A stretch of 64,000 nucleotides of DNA from an uncultured Gammaproteobacteria bacterium (GTDB lineage Bacteria; Pseudomonadota; Gammaproteobacteria; Pseudomonadales; Pseudohongiellaceae): the NCBI GenBank assembly GCA_937898685.1, contig CALEJT010000003.1, forward strand, positions 45,223 to 109,222, written 5' to 3'. Both the position numbers and the translations under genes were made by a program. Under the pieces are notes generated by a model. It worked only from the letters and a program-made list of their open reading frames with translations, had not been told where the DNA came from and made no database searches. Below, one piece after another: positions 25,216 through 33,487 of this stretch. Each line of letters begins with the position of its first letter. Position 1 is the stretch's first letter.

Positions 25216-26057
25216 AAAGGTATCTCCACTTGTAGTTCCAATCCTTTGCCCCAACTGGAGAGAATCCGACAATTGCCGTCGACCGCTGCAACCCGTTCAT
25301 GGATGCCGATGAGGCCCAGGCCATGTACTTCGCCTGAACTCTCCGACAAGGGCTTCAGCCCTATGCCGTTATCCTTGACGGAACAACGGATTGTCGTCTC
25401 CGTATAGTCCACAGTTACTGTTACTTGTGTTGCGCCGGCATGACGCACCACATTCGAGAGCGCCTCCTGTACCACGCGATACAGGATGATCTCCAAATTC
25501 TTGGGCAGCGATTTCGGTGCCTGCCCCGTCACCACGACCGACAAACCGGATCGTGACCTCACCCCACCCGCCAGGAATTGAAGCGCGGGCATGAGCCCGA
25601 GCTGATCCAATATCAGCGGTCGCAGCTCGTGTGATAGACGCCGCAACTGCTCGCACACGTCGTCCAACCTGGCCACGACTTTGTTGATCTTGCCGACGAT
25701 CGCATCGGGACAATCGCGTGCAATGTCGGCAAGCTCGAGATAGGCCGTTGCCAGGAGTTGCGCCGACTCGTCGTGCAGGCGCAATGCCAATCGTCGTGCC
25801 ACTTCTTCCTGGATGTCGTACAGCATGCGTAAGGGCGACGAGCCAGGGAGCAAACTGATCCGATAACCCTCGGACACATAGAGCTCCTCCAATGGCAGCG
25901 TCTCGCTTGCTGCTTCGTCCTGTCTTTCCTCTTCGGAGTGGAATGTTTCGTGCTCTTCAAGAGCTCCCTTAGAACCTTTGTTGTTTTTTTCTTCTCCCTC
26001 GGCTCCCGCCTTCGTCGCGCAGGCGAGGGCGGAGTTCTTGTGGTTGTTGCCGCCCAT
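25212..26057 (-). CDS. Soluble NarL-family sensor histidine kinase
   Basis: 281 residues without membrane helices. An acidic N-terminal region leads to a HisKA_3 dimerisation/phosphoacceptor helix (RRLALRLHDESAQLL, His95), then an HATPase domain with N box (VVQEALSNVVRHAGA) and G boxes (DNGIGL; GLGLIGIHERV). There is no PAS, GAF or transmembrane sensor, so input must come from the unassigned N-terminal 60 residues or a partner protein. The ATG at 26057 with GGAA upstream is preferred over a GTG at 26069. It forms a two-gene operon with the NarL-type regulator. Confidence 0.88.
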   Translation of the reverse strand: MGGNNHKNSALACATKAGAEGEEKNNKGSKGALEEHETFHSEEERQDEAASETLPLEELYVSEGYRISLLPGSSPLRMLYDIQEEVARRLALRLHDESAQLLATAYLELADIARDCPDAIVGKINKVVARLDDVCEQLRRLSHELRPLILDQLGLMPALQFLAGGVRSRSGLSVVVTGQAPKSLPKNLEIILYRVVQEALSNVVRHAGATQVTVTVDYTETTIRCSVKDNGIGLKPLSESSGEVHGLGLIGIHERVAAVDGNCRILSSWGKGLELQVEIPL

Positions 26058-26379
26058 CACGATTTCCACTTTGGCTTTTCCCTATAGGCAAGCACTCCCG
26101 AAAGAACTATAACTTTCGAGTATGCTATCGCTAACTGTTTGCATTCAATACAAAAGCTTTCCGAAAACGTGTTTTGTTTCACTGTTGAAGAGCTTGCGCT
26201 TAGCAAACTTGAACATTCGTTAAATAGCTTTGTGAACATTCGTTAAGCAATTTTTCCACAGAAAAACAAGCACAAACTCATCCCTGCGCGGTACTGCATG
26301 AAAGCGCAACGTTTCGAAAAACCGAACTGGTTATGGTTTCAGAATATGGGTCGATACGTCCCAAAGAATTGCCGCTGAG
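26058..26379. promoter_or_regulatory. Promoter region of the kinase/regulator operon with tandem direct repeat
   Basis: 322 bases, AT-rich. Two copies of a 22-23 base unit, TAGC then 5-6 bases then GAACATTCGTTAA, lie at 26201-26223 and 26225-26246. The 13-base core is identical in both. They sit about 145-190 bases upstream of the kinase start. The right end lies past the stop of the RsbT-like gene. No other feature was recognised. Confidence 0.5.
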
Positions 26380-26832
26380 CTAGGCCCAGATCGTGGTCAC
26401 GACGCGCGTCCCACCACCTGGCCTGGATGCGATCTCGAAGTCGTCGACGATTTCCTTCAACCCCGAAAGGCCGAAGCAGCATCCGTCCTGTGTCGTTCCG
26501 GGCCGTGACAAGACTTCGTTGACGTTGGCGATGCCTGGGCCGCGATCGAGCGCGGTGATCCGCAATCCCTGACGGTGTCCGTTTTGGATCGCTGCCAACA
26601 GAATCTCGCCCGCTCCCGCGTGCCGGATGATGTTGCGCGCGAGCTCCGAGATGGCCGTGACGACCAGGAGCGATTGACTCCCCGAGAAGCCGAGTGTGCG
26701 AGCCAACTCTCTACCCTGTTGTCGCGCTCCCACCACGTCTTCGTCCAACTCGATGCTCAGTGCGAATTGCTCTTGCTCATCGCTGCTTTCCACTGCAGCC
26801 TCCAACCCTGGATTAGTTCTGGCAGTTTGCAT
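26380..26832 (-). CDS. RsbT-like anti-sigma factor kinase (GHKL ATPase)
   Basis: About 150 residues, a stand-alone GHKL-type domain of the RsbT/RsbW family. The N box is TAISELARNIIRHAGAGE, the G1 box is DRGPGIANVNE and the final GGGTRVVTTIWA closes the fold. RGREIARTLGFS-like sequence (RQQGRELARTLGFSGSQ) matches RsbT more than RsbW. Such kinases phosphorylate STAS antagonists or bind RsbU-type phosphatases in partner-switch circuits. A PP2C phosphatase is encoded 24 kb away but no STAS gene is near. A GTG at 26892 gives a longer option. Confidence 0.78.
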   Translation of the reverse strand: MQTARTNPGLEAAVESSDEQEQFALSIELDEDVVGARQQGRELARTLGFSGSQSLLVVTAISELARNIIRHAGAGEILLAAIQNGHRQGLRITALDRGPGIANVNEVLSRPGTTQDGCCFGLSGLKEIVDDFEIASRPGGGTRVVTTIWA

Positions 26833-26973
26833 ATCGATAGTGCTCTGTCTGAGTTCCCGCGCCGTTCGGATGCGGGAAGTCCCTGATTCCACAGATGCTT
26901 TGTTGAGATTGTGATGGGCTTCAAGGTTTGAGCCGCTCTCAACCCAACCGCAGCTGTGACCCTACTGTGAAAA

Positions 26974-27006
26974 TTCGTTACATAGCCGAAACACAATCGT
27001 TACATA
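26974..27006. promoter_or_regulatory. Direct repeat upstream of the secreted propeller-like/FN3 gene
   Basis: TCGTTACATA occurs at 26975-26984 and again at 26997-27006, a 22-base period. It shares TCGTTA with the repeats upstream of the kinase operon (26217-26222 and 26240-26245), on the same strand. TATAAG at 27014-27019 could be a -10 element. The sites are 92-125 bases before the start codon. Confidence 0.45.
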
Positions 27007-27098
27007 TCTACGGTATAAGCCTTTCGCGAGCCCCGCATAACACCATCATGAGGCATTCGGCCTAAACAGTCGTTTGCCGTTAGTACAGGATCCCTGCT

Positions 27099-29315
27099 AT
27101 GCGACTACGCTGTTCCACCACCGCTTTATCCGTTCTACTCGCTTGTTCCACTGTTCCAATAGCTCACAACGCCTCAGCTGCTGAGGGACTACTAGGAGGA
27201 CTGCTAGAAAACCCACTGATCAAATCGGCTCGCACCGTTTTGAGCCGAACCCAGATTGAAAACCTTCTGCCCAGCAAGGGCCGGTTCACTTTCCCAGCGC
27301 CATACAACACTCAAGCCATTAGGCTTACCAACGCAGACGACTGCAACGGTGGAGATTGCGTCGACTACATTGGCTATGCCTATTGGAACAACATCAACAA
27401 TCATCGTGGACAGGACACGATGTTGATCTTCGTTGGCATGGATCGCAGGAAAGGTGGACAGGGACCCACGTTGTTGCAGTACAACAAACTAACGGACAAG
27501 GTCGACAATCTCGGCCCGGTCTTCGACAGCTCCAGCTCCTTCAGCTGGCACAGCGGCGAAGGCTTTTACTTCAGTGACACGATGCCGACGACTCTGTACG
27601 TCTATAGCGACACGCGTTTGTTCCGCTATGACGTGCTGTCGAAGAAGATGACCACTGTCTTCGACGCCAAGACGCATTTCGGCAACGGCCACTACATCTG
27701 GCAATTGCATTCGAGCGCGGATGACCGTGTGCATTCGGCCACCCTGCGTTCGAGCTCGAACTACCAAATGGAAGGCTGCATGGTGTACCGCGAAGACACC
27801 GGCAAGTTCCTCTATTACCCGCGCAAAGGTGCGTTCGACGAATGCCAGATCGACAAGAGCGGCAAATGGCTGCTGATCAAGGAAGACGTCGATGGTAAAG
27901 ACGGTGAAGACAACCGCATCATCAACATAGAAACAGGACAAGAGCGCATTCTGCTCGACCGCGACGGGGCCGCAGGCCATTCCGACATGGGCTACGGCTA
28001 CATGATCGCGGCGGACAACTTCGCGCCTCAAGCCAACACCCAGAAACTGTGGCGTTTCGACGAAAACCCACTTCGTGGTGTCAAGGTCTATGCCAACAGT
28101 GACTGGACAATCAGTGCTCCTGCCCATGTGAGCCACAGCAATGCCTCACCCACGCTTCCACCAGAAAAACAATATGCCTGCGGTAGTAGCGTCAATCGCA
28201 GCCGTGCAGGCGAAGCCAATGAGATCGTCTGTTTCAAGCTGGACGGCTCTGGTCAGTCCGTCGTCGTGGCACCGGTCATGACGGATCTCAACGCCGTTGG
28301 CGGCGGTGATGATTACGGCAAGTACCCGAAGGGCAACCTCGACGTCACCGGCCAGTACTTCATCTGGACCTCCAACATGGGCGGCAATCGTCTCGATGCC
28401 TTCCTGGTGAAAATCCCCACTCACCTGCTTGGCGGTACCCAGACCGAAACGCCTGCACCGACTCCGCGGCCTACTCCGCCGCCCGTCGTCGAGCCCCAGC
28501 CGCAACCGCAGCCGACGCCTCCGCCGAGCAACGGTGGTGCGGTGGATGCACCGACGCAGACCGACATCAAGGTAAGCGACATCACCAGTACCAGTGCGCG
28601 CATCACCTGGCGTACCAATCGTAGAGCGGAAGATCTCGTACGCTTCGGCACTACCACCAACTACGACAGAGACAGCGGCATCAACAGCACCTTGACCACC
28701 AATCACTCGGTGATTCTGAGCGATCTGCGTCCCGGCACTCGTTACAACTTCCGCGTCTATGCCAGAGATGCGGCAGGTAACATCGCCACTTCCGAGAACT
28801 TCACCTTCACGACGTTGACGGACAAGTCGACCACGCCTTCGACGCCCAGCACTTCGGGCTCCCTGACCTGGTCTCAGCTCCGCAACGTCCAGGTGTCCGG
28901 CCATTCTCTCGTGAAGAGCAGCAACTGTGACGGTTGTGCCGATACCAGGGCCGTATCGCAGCAGACGCTCACCGATGGCAATGGCTTCGTCGAGTTCACG
29001 GTAAGCAACACGCAGGGACTTGGCTTCCTCGGTGTTGGTACCACCTCGGCCAACAGTGCCACGGCGCTCGACTATGCTCTGCGCATTCAGAGCGGCTACG
29101 TCGAAGTACGCGAGAAGGGTTCCTATCGTGCCGATACTCCCATCAAGTCCGGCGACGTGCTGCGCATCAGCGTGCAGAACGGCAAGGTTCAGTACTCGCG
29201 CAACGGCAAGGTCTTCTACACGAGCAATCGTGCTCCGACCTATCCGCTGCAGGTTCAAGCCTATCTGTACTCCAAAAACTCTGGCATCAGTAACGCCAAA
29301 GTCGGGAAGAACTGA
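27099..29315 (+). CDS. Large secreted protein: propeller-like domain, FN3 domain and lectin-like C-terminal domain
   Basis: 738 residues. A Sec signal peptide (ALSVLLACSTVPIAHNASAA) leads to an N-terminal region of about 430 residues with repeated strand patterns (LFRYDVLSKKMTTVFDAKTH; RIINIETGQERILLDRDGAA) resembling a beta-propeller such as oligogalacturonate-lyase-like or TolB-like proteins. Cys pairs occur near 82-87. A Pro-rich linker (PTPRPTPPPVVEPQPQPQP) precedes an FN3 domain (about 490-575; ARITWRTNRRAEDLVRFGTT). The C-terminal 135 residues are a concanavalin/SPRY-like fold (GFVEFTV ... FLGVG ... YSRNGKVFYTSN). A role as matrix adhesin or polymer-active enzyme is inferred from the EPS locus beside it. 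Confidence 0.72.
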   Translation: MRLRCSTTALSVLLACSTVPIAHNASAAEGLLGGLLENPLIKSARTVLSRTQIENLLPSKGRFTFPAPYNTQAIRLTNADDCNGGDCVDYIGYAYWNNINNHRGQDTMLIFVGMDRRKGGQGPTLLQYNKLTDKVDNLGPVFDSSSSFSWHSGEGFYFSDTMPTTLYVYSDTRLFRYDVLSKKMTTVFDAKTHFGNGHYIWQLHSSADDRVHSATLRSSSNYQMEGCMVYREDTGKFLYYPRKGAFDECQIDKSGKWLLIKEDVDGKDGEDNRIINIETGQERILLDRDGAAGHSDMGYGYMIAADNFAPQANTQKLWRFDENPLRGVKVYANSDWTISAPAHVSHSNASPTLPPEKQYACGSSVNRSRAGEANEIVCFKLDGSGQSVVVAPVMTDLNAVGGGDDYGKYPKGNLDVTGQYFIWTSNMGGNRLDAFLVKIPTHLLGGTQTETPAPTPRPTPPPVVEPQPQPQPTPPPSNGGAVDAPTQTDIKVSDITSTSARITWRTNRRAEDLVRFGTTTNYDRDSGINSTLTTNHSVILSDLRPGTRYNFRVYARDAAGNIATSENFTFTTLTDKSTTPSTPSTSGSLTWSQLRNVQVSGHSLVKSSNCDGCADTRAVSQQTLTDGNGFVEFTVSNTQGLGFLGVGTTSANSATALDYALRIQSGYVEVREKGSYRADTPIKSGDVLRISVQNGKVQYSRNGKVFYTSNRAPTYPLQVQAYLYSKNSGISNAKVGKN

Positions 29316-29328
29316 GGCCTGAACCCGC

Positions 29329-30312
29329 TCAACCCGCCTGCGACCGCCGGCCAGCAATGGCCGGCATCGCGGCATTCCAGCCTTCGCTCACCGTCGCGAA
29401 GAAATGGGCGACGGTTTTTTTCAATCCTTCATCGAAGCCAATCTTCGGCTGATAGCCGATGAGTTCCTGCGCGCTCGCGATGCTCGCCTGCGAGTGCTTC
29501 ACATCACCCACTCGCGTTTCCTTGAACTCCAGCGGTACCTCGCACTGCAGGATGGATTCGAGGTGATTCACGAGATCCAACAGGCTCCAGCGATCGCCAC
29601 AGGCGATGTTCATGATCTTGCCGGCAGCGGCCGGACTCTGCGCAGCGGCGATGTTGGCAGCGACCACGTTGTCGACATAGGTGAAGTCACGCGTCTGCAG
29701 CCCGTCACCGTAAATCTGGATCTTGGCGCGGTTCAGGATCGCCTGCATGAACTTCGGAATCACCGCGGCGTATTCGGAACCAGGATCCTGGCGCGGGCCG
29801 AACACGTTGAAGTAGCGTAGCGCCACGGTCTCGAGTCCGAACATGTTCCAGTACAGCTGGCAGTAGTACTCGCCCATCAGCTTGGAAACCGCATAGGGAG
29901 AGAGCGGGTTGGTCGGCATGCTCTCATCCTTCGGCAGTGTTTCCGAATTACCGTATACCGACGATGACGAGGCGAACACCACCCGGCGCACGCCGTTGCG
30001 ACGCGCTGCTTCCAGCACGTTCAGGAAGCCCGAGGTATTCACTTCGTGCGTGGTCAAGGGATCGGCGACAGAACGCGGCACGGAACATAGCGCGGCCTGG
30101 TGGAAGATTGCGTCGACACCTTGCACTGCGGCGCAGACCGTTTCGAAATTGCGGATGTCGCCTTCGATGAGCTTGATGTCGGGATTCGTCAGGTTGGTAC
30201 GTTTGCCGGTCGAAAAATTGTCCAGCACCACGACCTCATGTTGCTGCGCAGCCAATTGACTAGCCAGATGCGAGCCGATGAAGCCGGCGCCGCCAGTTAC
30301 GAGATATTTCAT
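29329..30312 (-). CDS. NAD-dependent sugar epimerase (UDP-GlcNAc/GlcNAcA 4-epimerase-like)
   Basis: 327 residues of the extended short-chain dehydrogenase family. NAD motif LVTGGAGFIGSHLASQL, the catalytic SSSSVYG and YAVSK (SPYAVSKLMGEYYC), and RYFNVFGPRQDPGSEYAAVI match UDP-hexose 4-epimerases, closest in style to WbpP/WbgU-type enzymes acting on UDP-GlcNAc or UDP-GlcNAcA. Together with the UDP-GlcNAc 6-dehydrogenase-like gene at 51516 it could supply a GalNAcA-type precursor. Last gene of the EPS cluster. The ATG overlaps the preceding small gene's stop as ATGA. Confidence 0.85.
   Translation of the reverse strand: MKYLVTGGAGFIGSHLASQLAAQQHEVVVLDNFSTGKRTNLTNPDIKLIEGDIRNFETVCAAVQGVDAIFHQAALCSVPRSVADPLTTHEVNTSGFLNVLEAARRNGVRRVVFASSSSVYGNSETLPKDESMPTNPLSPYAVSKLMGEYYCQLYWNMFGLETVALRYFNVFGPRQDPGSEYAAVIPKFMQAILNRAKIQIYGDGLQTRDFTYVDNVVAANIAAAQSPAAAGKIMNIACGDRWSLLDLVNHLESILQCEVPLEFKETRVGDVKHSQASIASAQELIGYQPKIGFDEGLKKTVAHFFATVSEGWNAAMPAIAGRRSQAG
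29346..29365 (+). terminator. GNRA-tetraloop hairpin after the secreted-protein gene
   Basis: GCCGGCCA (29346-29353), GCAA (29354-29357) and TGGCCGGC (29358-29365) form a perfect 8-bp stem with a GNRA tetraloop, 30 bases after the plus-strand stop. It lies inside the C-terminal codons of the epimerase gene. No T run follows, so it is more likely an mRNA-end or rho-boundary hairpin than a classic terminator. Confidence 0.4.
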
Positions 30313-30524
30313 GAAGTCACCTTTAATTGTTGAGTCGAAGCGGGTTCTGCTCCCAGGAGAGAAGCGAGAAAGCGCTCCGCCGGGGGCTCGTCCATCAGTT
30401 CTCCGCCGTATTGCGCGTCCTCCATGCGCGGGTAGGCATTGCTGTAGTGGTGGAACCAGAGGTCCTGTACCGATGAGTCTTGAATGTCGGCATCCTGCGC
30501 CGACGCACGTTCACTGGGCTGCAT
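30309..30524 (-). CDS. Small conserved-context protein in the EPS operon
   Basis: Not recognised. 71 residues starting MQPSERASAQDADIQDSSVQ, acidic N-terminal half, aromatic centre (DLWFHHYSNAYPRMED), no signal or membrane segment. AAGGAGG lies nine bases before the ATG at 30524. A second ATG nine bases earlier overlaps the end of that SD and is unlikely to be used. The TGA overlaps the epimerase ATG by four bases. Both signals argue for a real, translated gene. A regulatory or partner role for the epimerase or the upstream GT2 is possible but unproven. Confidence 0.62.
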   Translation of the reverse strand: MQPSERASAQDADIQDSSVQDLWFHHYSNAYPRMEDAQYGGELMDEPPAERFLASLLGAEPASTQQLKVTS

Positions 30525-30557
30525 GACTTGCATCCTCCTTGGTCGAACACGGTGAAG

Positions 30558-30619
30558 CCGCCCATCAGGAAAGGCGGACGAAAGTGAAACGTCGTTCGTG
30601 TGCTTTCCGCTTGAAGCGG
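30558..30619 (-). promoter_or_regulatory. Two hairpins in the gap before the small EPS gene
   Basis: CCGCT/AGCGG (30607-30611 and 30615-30619, 3-base loop) and CCGCC/GGCGG (30558-30562 and 30573-30577) lie in the untranslated gap between the GT2 gene and the small gene. They may act in pausing, processing or mRNA stability. No U run follows. Confidence 0.3.
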
Positions 30620-30622
30620 TGA

Positions 30623-31822
30623 TTACTGCGAGGTTGTGGAACCTTCACCCGGCGCCGCCTTGGCCCAGGTGACTTGTTGAGTGCCACGCAGGAAGCGATA
30701 GCCACCTACGACCGTGCACCAGTTGAGAAGACAGAATGCATAGGGCACCGAGAACAATCGGCTACCCGTCAGGGCCGGCCAGAACCGGGCCAGTATTGCC
30801 GCCAGGTAGAACAGCACCTGTGCGATGAAGAGCGCCTGATAAAGCGGGTGCTCGAGCAACGCCAGGTTCAACAGCAATACCAACAGGAGCGCGGCGGGAC
30901 ACAGCAGCCGACAGAGCTTGTGCGACACCGTCTGCCACCACAGGCGATTCACTCTGGGATTCAGTAACCAGACATGCCGATGGAACAGCTGGAAGTTGCC
31001 GGCGATGGTTCTGACCTTGCGGCGATATTCGGTGCTCGCGGAAAGCTGCAGTCCATCATGCGCTCGTGCCAGTGGCTCGAAGGCGACGCGATAGCCCTGG
31101 CGTACGACCTGCATCGGAATCAACACGTCGTCGAGCAGGGTTTCCGCTGGGATCGGCTGGAAGAGATGGCGTCGCACCGCATAGAAGGCACCGGTGACAC
31201 CCACCGTCGAATCCAGACGGCTTTCGAGTTGCCGCAGTAACTTTTCATAGCGCCAATAGAAACCCACACCCGCCCCGCTGCCGCCCTGCTCCGCCAGCAT
31301 CAACTCACCGCTCACCGCACCCACTGCGGGATCGGCGAAGTTGGCGAGCAGCTCGCGCAAGGCCTGTGGCTCGACGCTTTGCCGTACATCCATCAGCACG
31401 ACGATCTCTCCGCGCAGCTGTGGCACCACCGCATTGAGCACCGCCGGCTTGCCGCGATGTTGCGGAAAGCTGCGCACCTGAATGCCTTGCGCGGCATAAC
31501 TTTGCGCGATGGCCACGGTGTCGTCCGTCGATGCATCGGAAGCGATCACCAGCTCCAGCTTGTGCTTCGGATAGTCGAGCTCGAGCAGATTCCTGATCTT
31601 GCGTTCGATCTGCGCCGCTTCGTTGTGCACGATCACCAGGATGCTGACTTCCGGCTCGCCGTAGCGGCGTCGCCAACGGCGTTGCTCACCACGACGTACG
31701 CGCCACAGCAGACATAAGGGATAGCCGACATAGGTGTAGGCGAGCAGCAATGCCATCGCCCAGAACACCACCTGCAGCAGCACACTCAGCGCACCGAGAT
31801 CCGTAAACATGTTCGTCATCAT
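30623..31822 (-). CDS. Membrane glycosyltransferase family 2
   Basis: 399 residues. One N-terminal helix (VLLQVVFWAMALLLAYTYVG), then a GT2 catalytic domain: VSILVIVHNEAAQIERKIRN, LELVIASDASTDDT, VVLMDVRQSV (DxD-equivalent Asp), LLDDVLIPM, and EYRRKVRTIAGN. Two or three helices follow (CRLLCPAALLLVLLLNLALL; ALFIAQVLFYLAAILARFW). This layout suits processive or bactoprenol-linked GT2 enzymes of the EpsB/IcaA style. No PilZ domain, so a cellulose synthase is unlikely. Starts with ATGA overlap to the beta-helix gene. Confidence 0.85.
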   Translation of the reverse strand: MMTNMFTDLGALSVLLQVVFWAMALLLAYTYVGYPLCLLWRVRRGEQRRWRRRYGEPEVSILVIVHNEAAQIERKIRNLLELDYPKHKLELVIASDASTDDTVAIAQSYAAQGIQVRSFPQHRGKPAVLNAVVPQLRGEIVVLMDVRQSVEPQALRELLANFADPAVGAVSGELMLAEQGGSGAGVGFYWRYEKLLRQLESRLDSTVGVTGAFYAVRRHLFQPIPAETLLDDVLIPMQVVRQGYRVAFEPLARAHDGLQLSASTEYRRKVRTIAGNFQLFHRHVWLLNPRVNRLWWQTVSHKLCRLLCPAALLLVLLLNLALLEHPLYQALFIAQVLFYLAAILARFWPALTGSRLFSVPYAFCLLNWCTVVGGYRFLRGTQQVTWAKAAPGEGSTTSQ

Positions 31823-33483
31823 CGCGTCTCAGGGGCTGCGCAGAAGGCGGGACGATCCGTAGGCGACAGTGCAGCACAGAGCCTGTCCAGGTCCGCGCCC
31901 GGGTCGGTGCCGGCGCGGCCGGCGTAGCGGCTGTCGGGACTCAAACGCAGGTTACCGCCATCGAAGTCCACGAAACCGACGCCGTTGAAATTGCGCGGTG
32001 TTTCGTTGCCTGCCGGATAGAGATTCGGCGCGGCCCCGACCAGGATGTTTCCCCTCACCTCGGGATTCGCGAAGTAGGTCGTCAGCGTGTGGTTGCCAGA
32101 CGAAGTACCGGTCCCGATCATGCCTTGCTGGTTGTGCGGCAGGATGTTGTTGCGGAATACGAAGCCTGTCTGCATGGGTCCTTCCGTATTCAGAATGCGT
32201 CCGCTCTGCAGCGCCGTGTTGTTCTGGAAGCTCACGAAGGCCGTGCCGTTCAAGAGCTGGAGCAGCGTGCCGTTGCCCCATTCACCGCCGACCTCCGTGA
32301 AGAGATTGTTGTGAATGTGAATGCGTTTCGTTTGTTGACTCTGGTTGATGTCGTCGTAGCCGAGGATGTTGATGCCCGAGCCGACGCGGCGCACGAGGTT
32401 GTCGCTGAAGGTGATGTCTTCCACCACCGACCAGGGCGCCGTGTTCTCCTGATTGCGTACCGTGAAAAGAATGGCGAACCCGTTCTGCGACTGAATCCAG
32501 TTGTGTTCGAACACGTTGCCGGAGATCAGCACGCGGCGCGCATTCTTCAGTTCCAACAGGTTCTTCACCTGCCAGCGCGTGCCGGCGTACTCGGGAGTGC
32601 CCTCCTTCCAGCGCAGTGGCTTGCTGAAGTAGTTGCCTCTGATCGTGATGTCGGAAGGCACCACTGAACGCTCGGCGGGATCGGCGCCACCGAACATCAG
32701 GTTCTCGCCCGACGCTTCCAGATAGTTGTTCAGGATGCTGTAGGGCCCCGGTCCCGCCCAACCGATGATGGCCTGCGAGTCGGTGTTCAGCGTCATGAAG
32801 TCCGCGAAGTAGGAATCGCGGATCGTGGTGGCGGCGCCGTTCAGCACGATGCCACGCCGTGTCCCCACCACGGGGTCACCATGCAGATAACAACGCTCGA
32901 TCAGAATCTGGCTCGGTTGTTCCACCAATGCCCGTCCCTGGGCGCCTATCCAAACCAGTGTATTGAGCGGTGCACTCTGTCCCGGCACCGGTCGAAACTC
33001 GATGCCGGTGAGGCGATAACGTTGTGCACCTGCCGCGGTGCTCAGGATCGTGCCACTCGACGCGGTGAGTACCGCCATCGCTGCACTGTCGGCGGGTGAA
33101 ACCCGCGTCCCGGGCGGCGGCAAGGCGGAATCACTCGAAGCGACGCGAATGTGTACCCACTCCGACGATTCGGGCTGCCGCGGCAGAATGAAGTTCCCGG
33201 TATAAACCGCACCCGCTTCCAGCTCGATGACATCCCCTGGCGTCGCCATGTCGAGCGCAGCCTGCAGATCCTCACCTGCAGCGACCTGAATCACTCGGCC
33301 GGTGGATTCGCGCGGACTCTCCGGCTGACTCTGCGGCAGCGTCGCCGGTGTGGGTTCTGCGCCCCACACCGTGAGCAGGATCGACAACGCGAACGCGATG
33401 AACCACCCGGCCCGTACCGGGAGTTTTCGTGGTCCGCGCCGAGCAGCGCGACCATGCGCCGGATCGATCCCCTTCATGCTCAT
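31819..33483 (-). CDS. Exported or membrane-anchored parallel beta-helix protein
   Basis: 554 residues. Basic N-terminus and a hydrophobic segment (VRAGWFIAFALSILLTVWG, about 23-41) form a signal anchor. The rest shows right-handed beta-helix repeats with Asn ladders (ILNNYLEASGENLMFGG; VLISGNVFEHNWIQSQNG; IHIHNNLFTEVGGEWGN; VSFQNNTALQSG). This matches the pectate-lyase/C5-epimerase superfamily, so an alginate-type lyase or mannuronan epimerase-like activity on the EPS is plausible. It lies between a GDP-mannose 6-dehydrogenase-like gene (gap four bases) and a GT2 gene (overlap four), consistent with action on a uronate polymer. Confidence 0.75.
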   Translation of the reverse strand: MSMKGIDPAHGRAARRGPRKLPVRAGWFIAFALSILLTVWGAEPTPATLPQSQPESPRESTGRVIQVAAGEDLQAALDMATPGDVIELEAGAVYTGNFILPRQPESSEWVHIRVASSDSALPPPGTRVSPADSAAMAVLTASSGTILSTAAGAQRYRLTGIEFRPVPGQSAPLNTLVWIGAQGRALVEQPSQILIERCYLHGDPVVGTRRGIVLNGAATTIRDSYFADFMTLNTDSQAIIGWAGPGPYSILNNYLEASGENLMFGGADPAERSVVPSDITIRGNYFSKPLRWKEGTPEYAGTRWQVKNLLELKNARRVLISGNVFEHNWIQSQNGFAILFTVRNQENTAPWSVVEDITFSDNLVRRVGSGINILGYDDINQSQQTKRIHIHNNLFTEVGGEWGNGTLLQLLNGTAFVSFQNNTALQSGRILNTEGPMQTGFVFRNNILPHNQQGMIGTGTSSGNHTLTTYFANPEVRGNILVGAAPNLYPAGNETPRNFNGVGFVDFDGGNLRLSPDSRYAGRAGTDPGADLDRLCAALSPTDRPAFCAAPETR

Positions 33484-33487
33484 GCAC

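Noticed and set aside
30623..31822. Cellulose synthase BcsA
   Set aside because: No PilZ domain, few membrane helices, no bcsB/bcsC nearby; a general GT2 call is safer.
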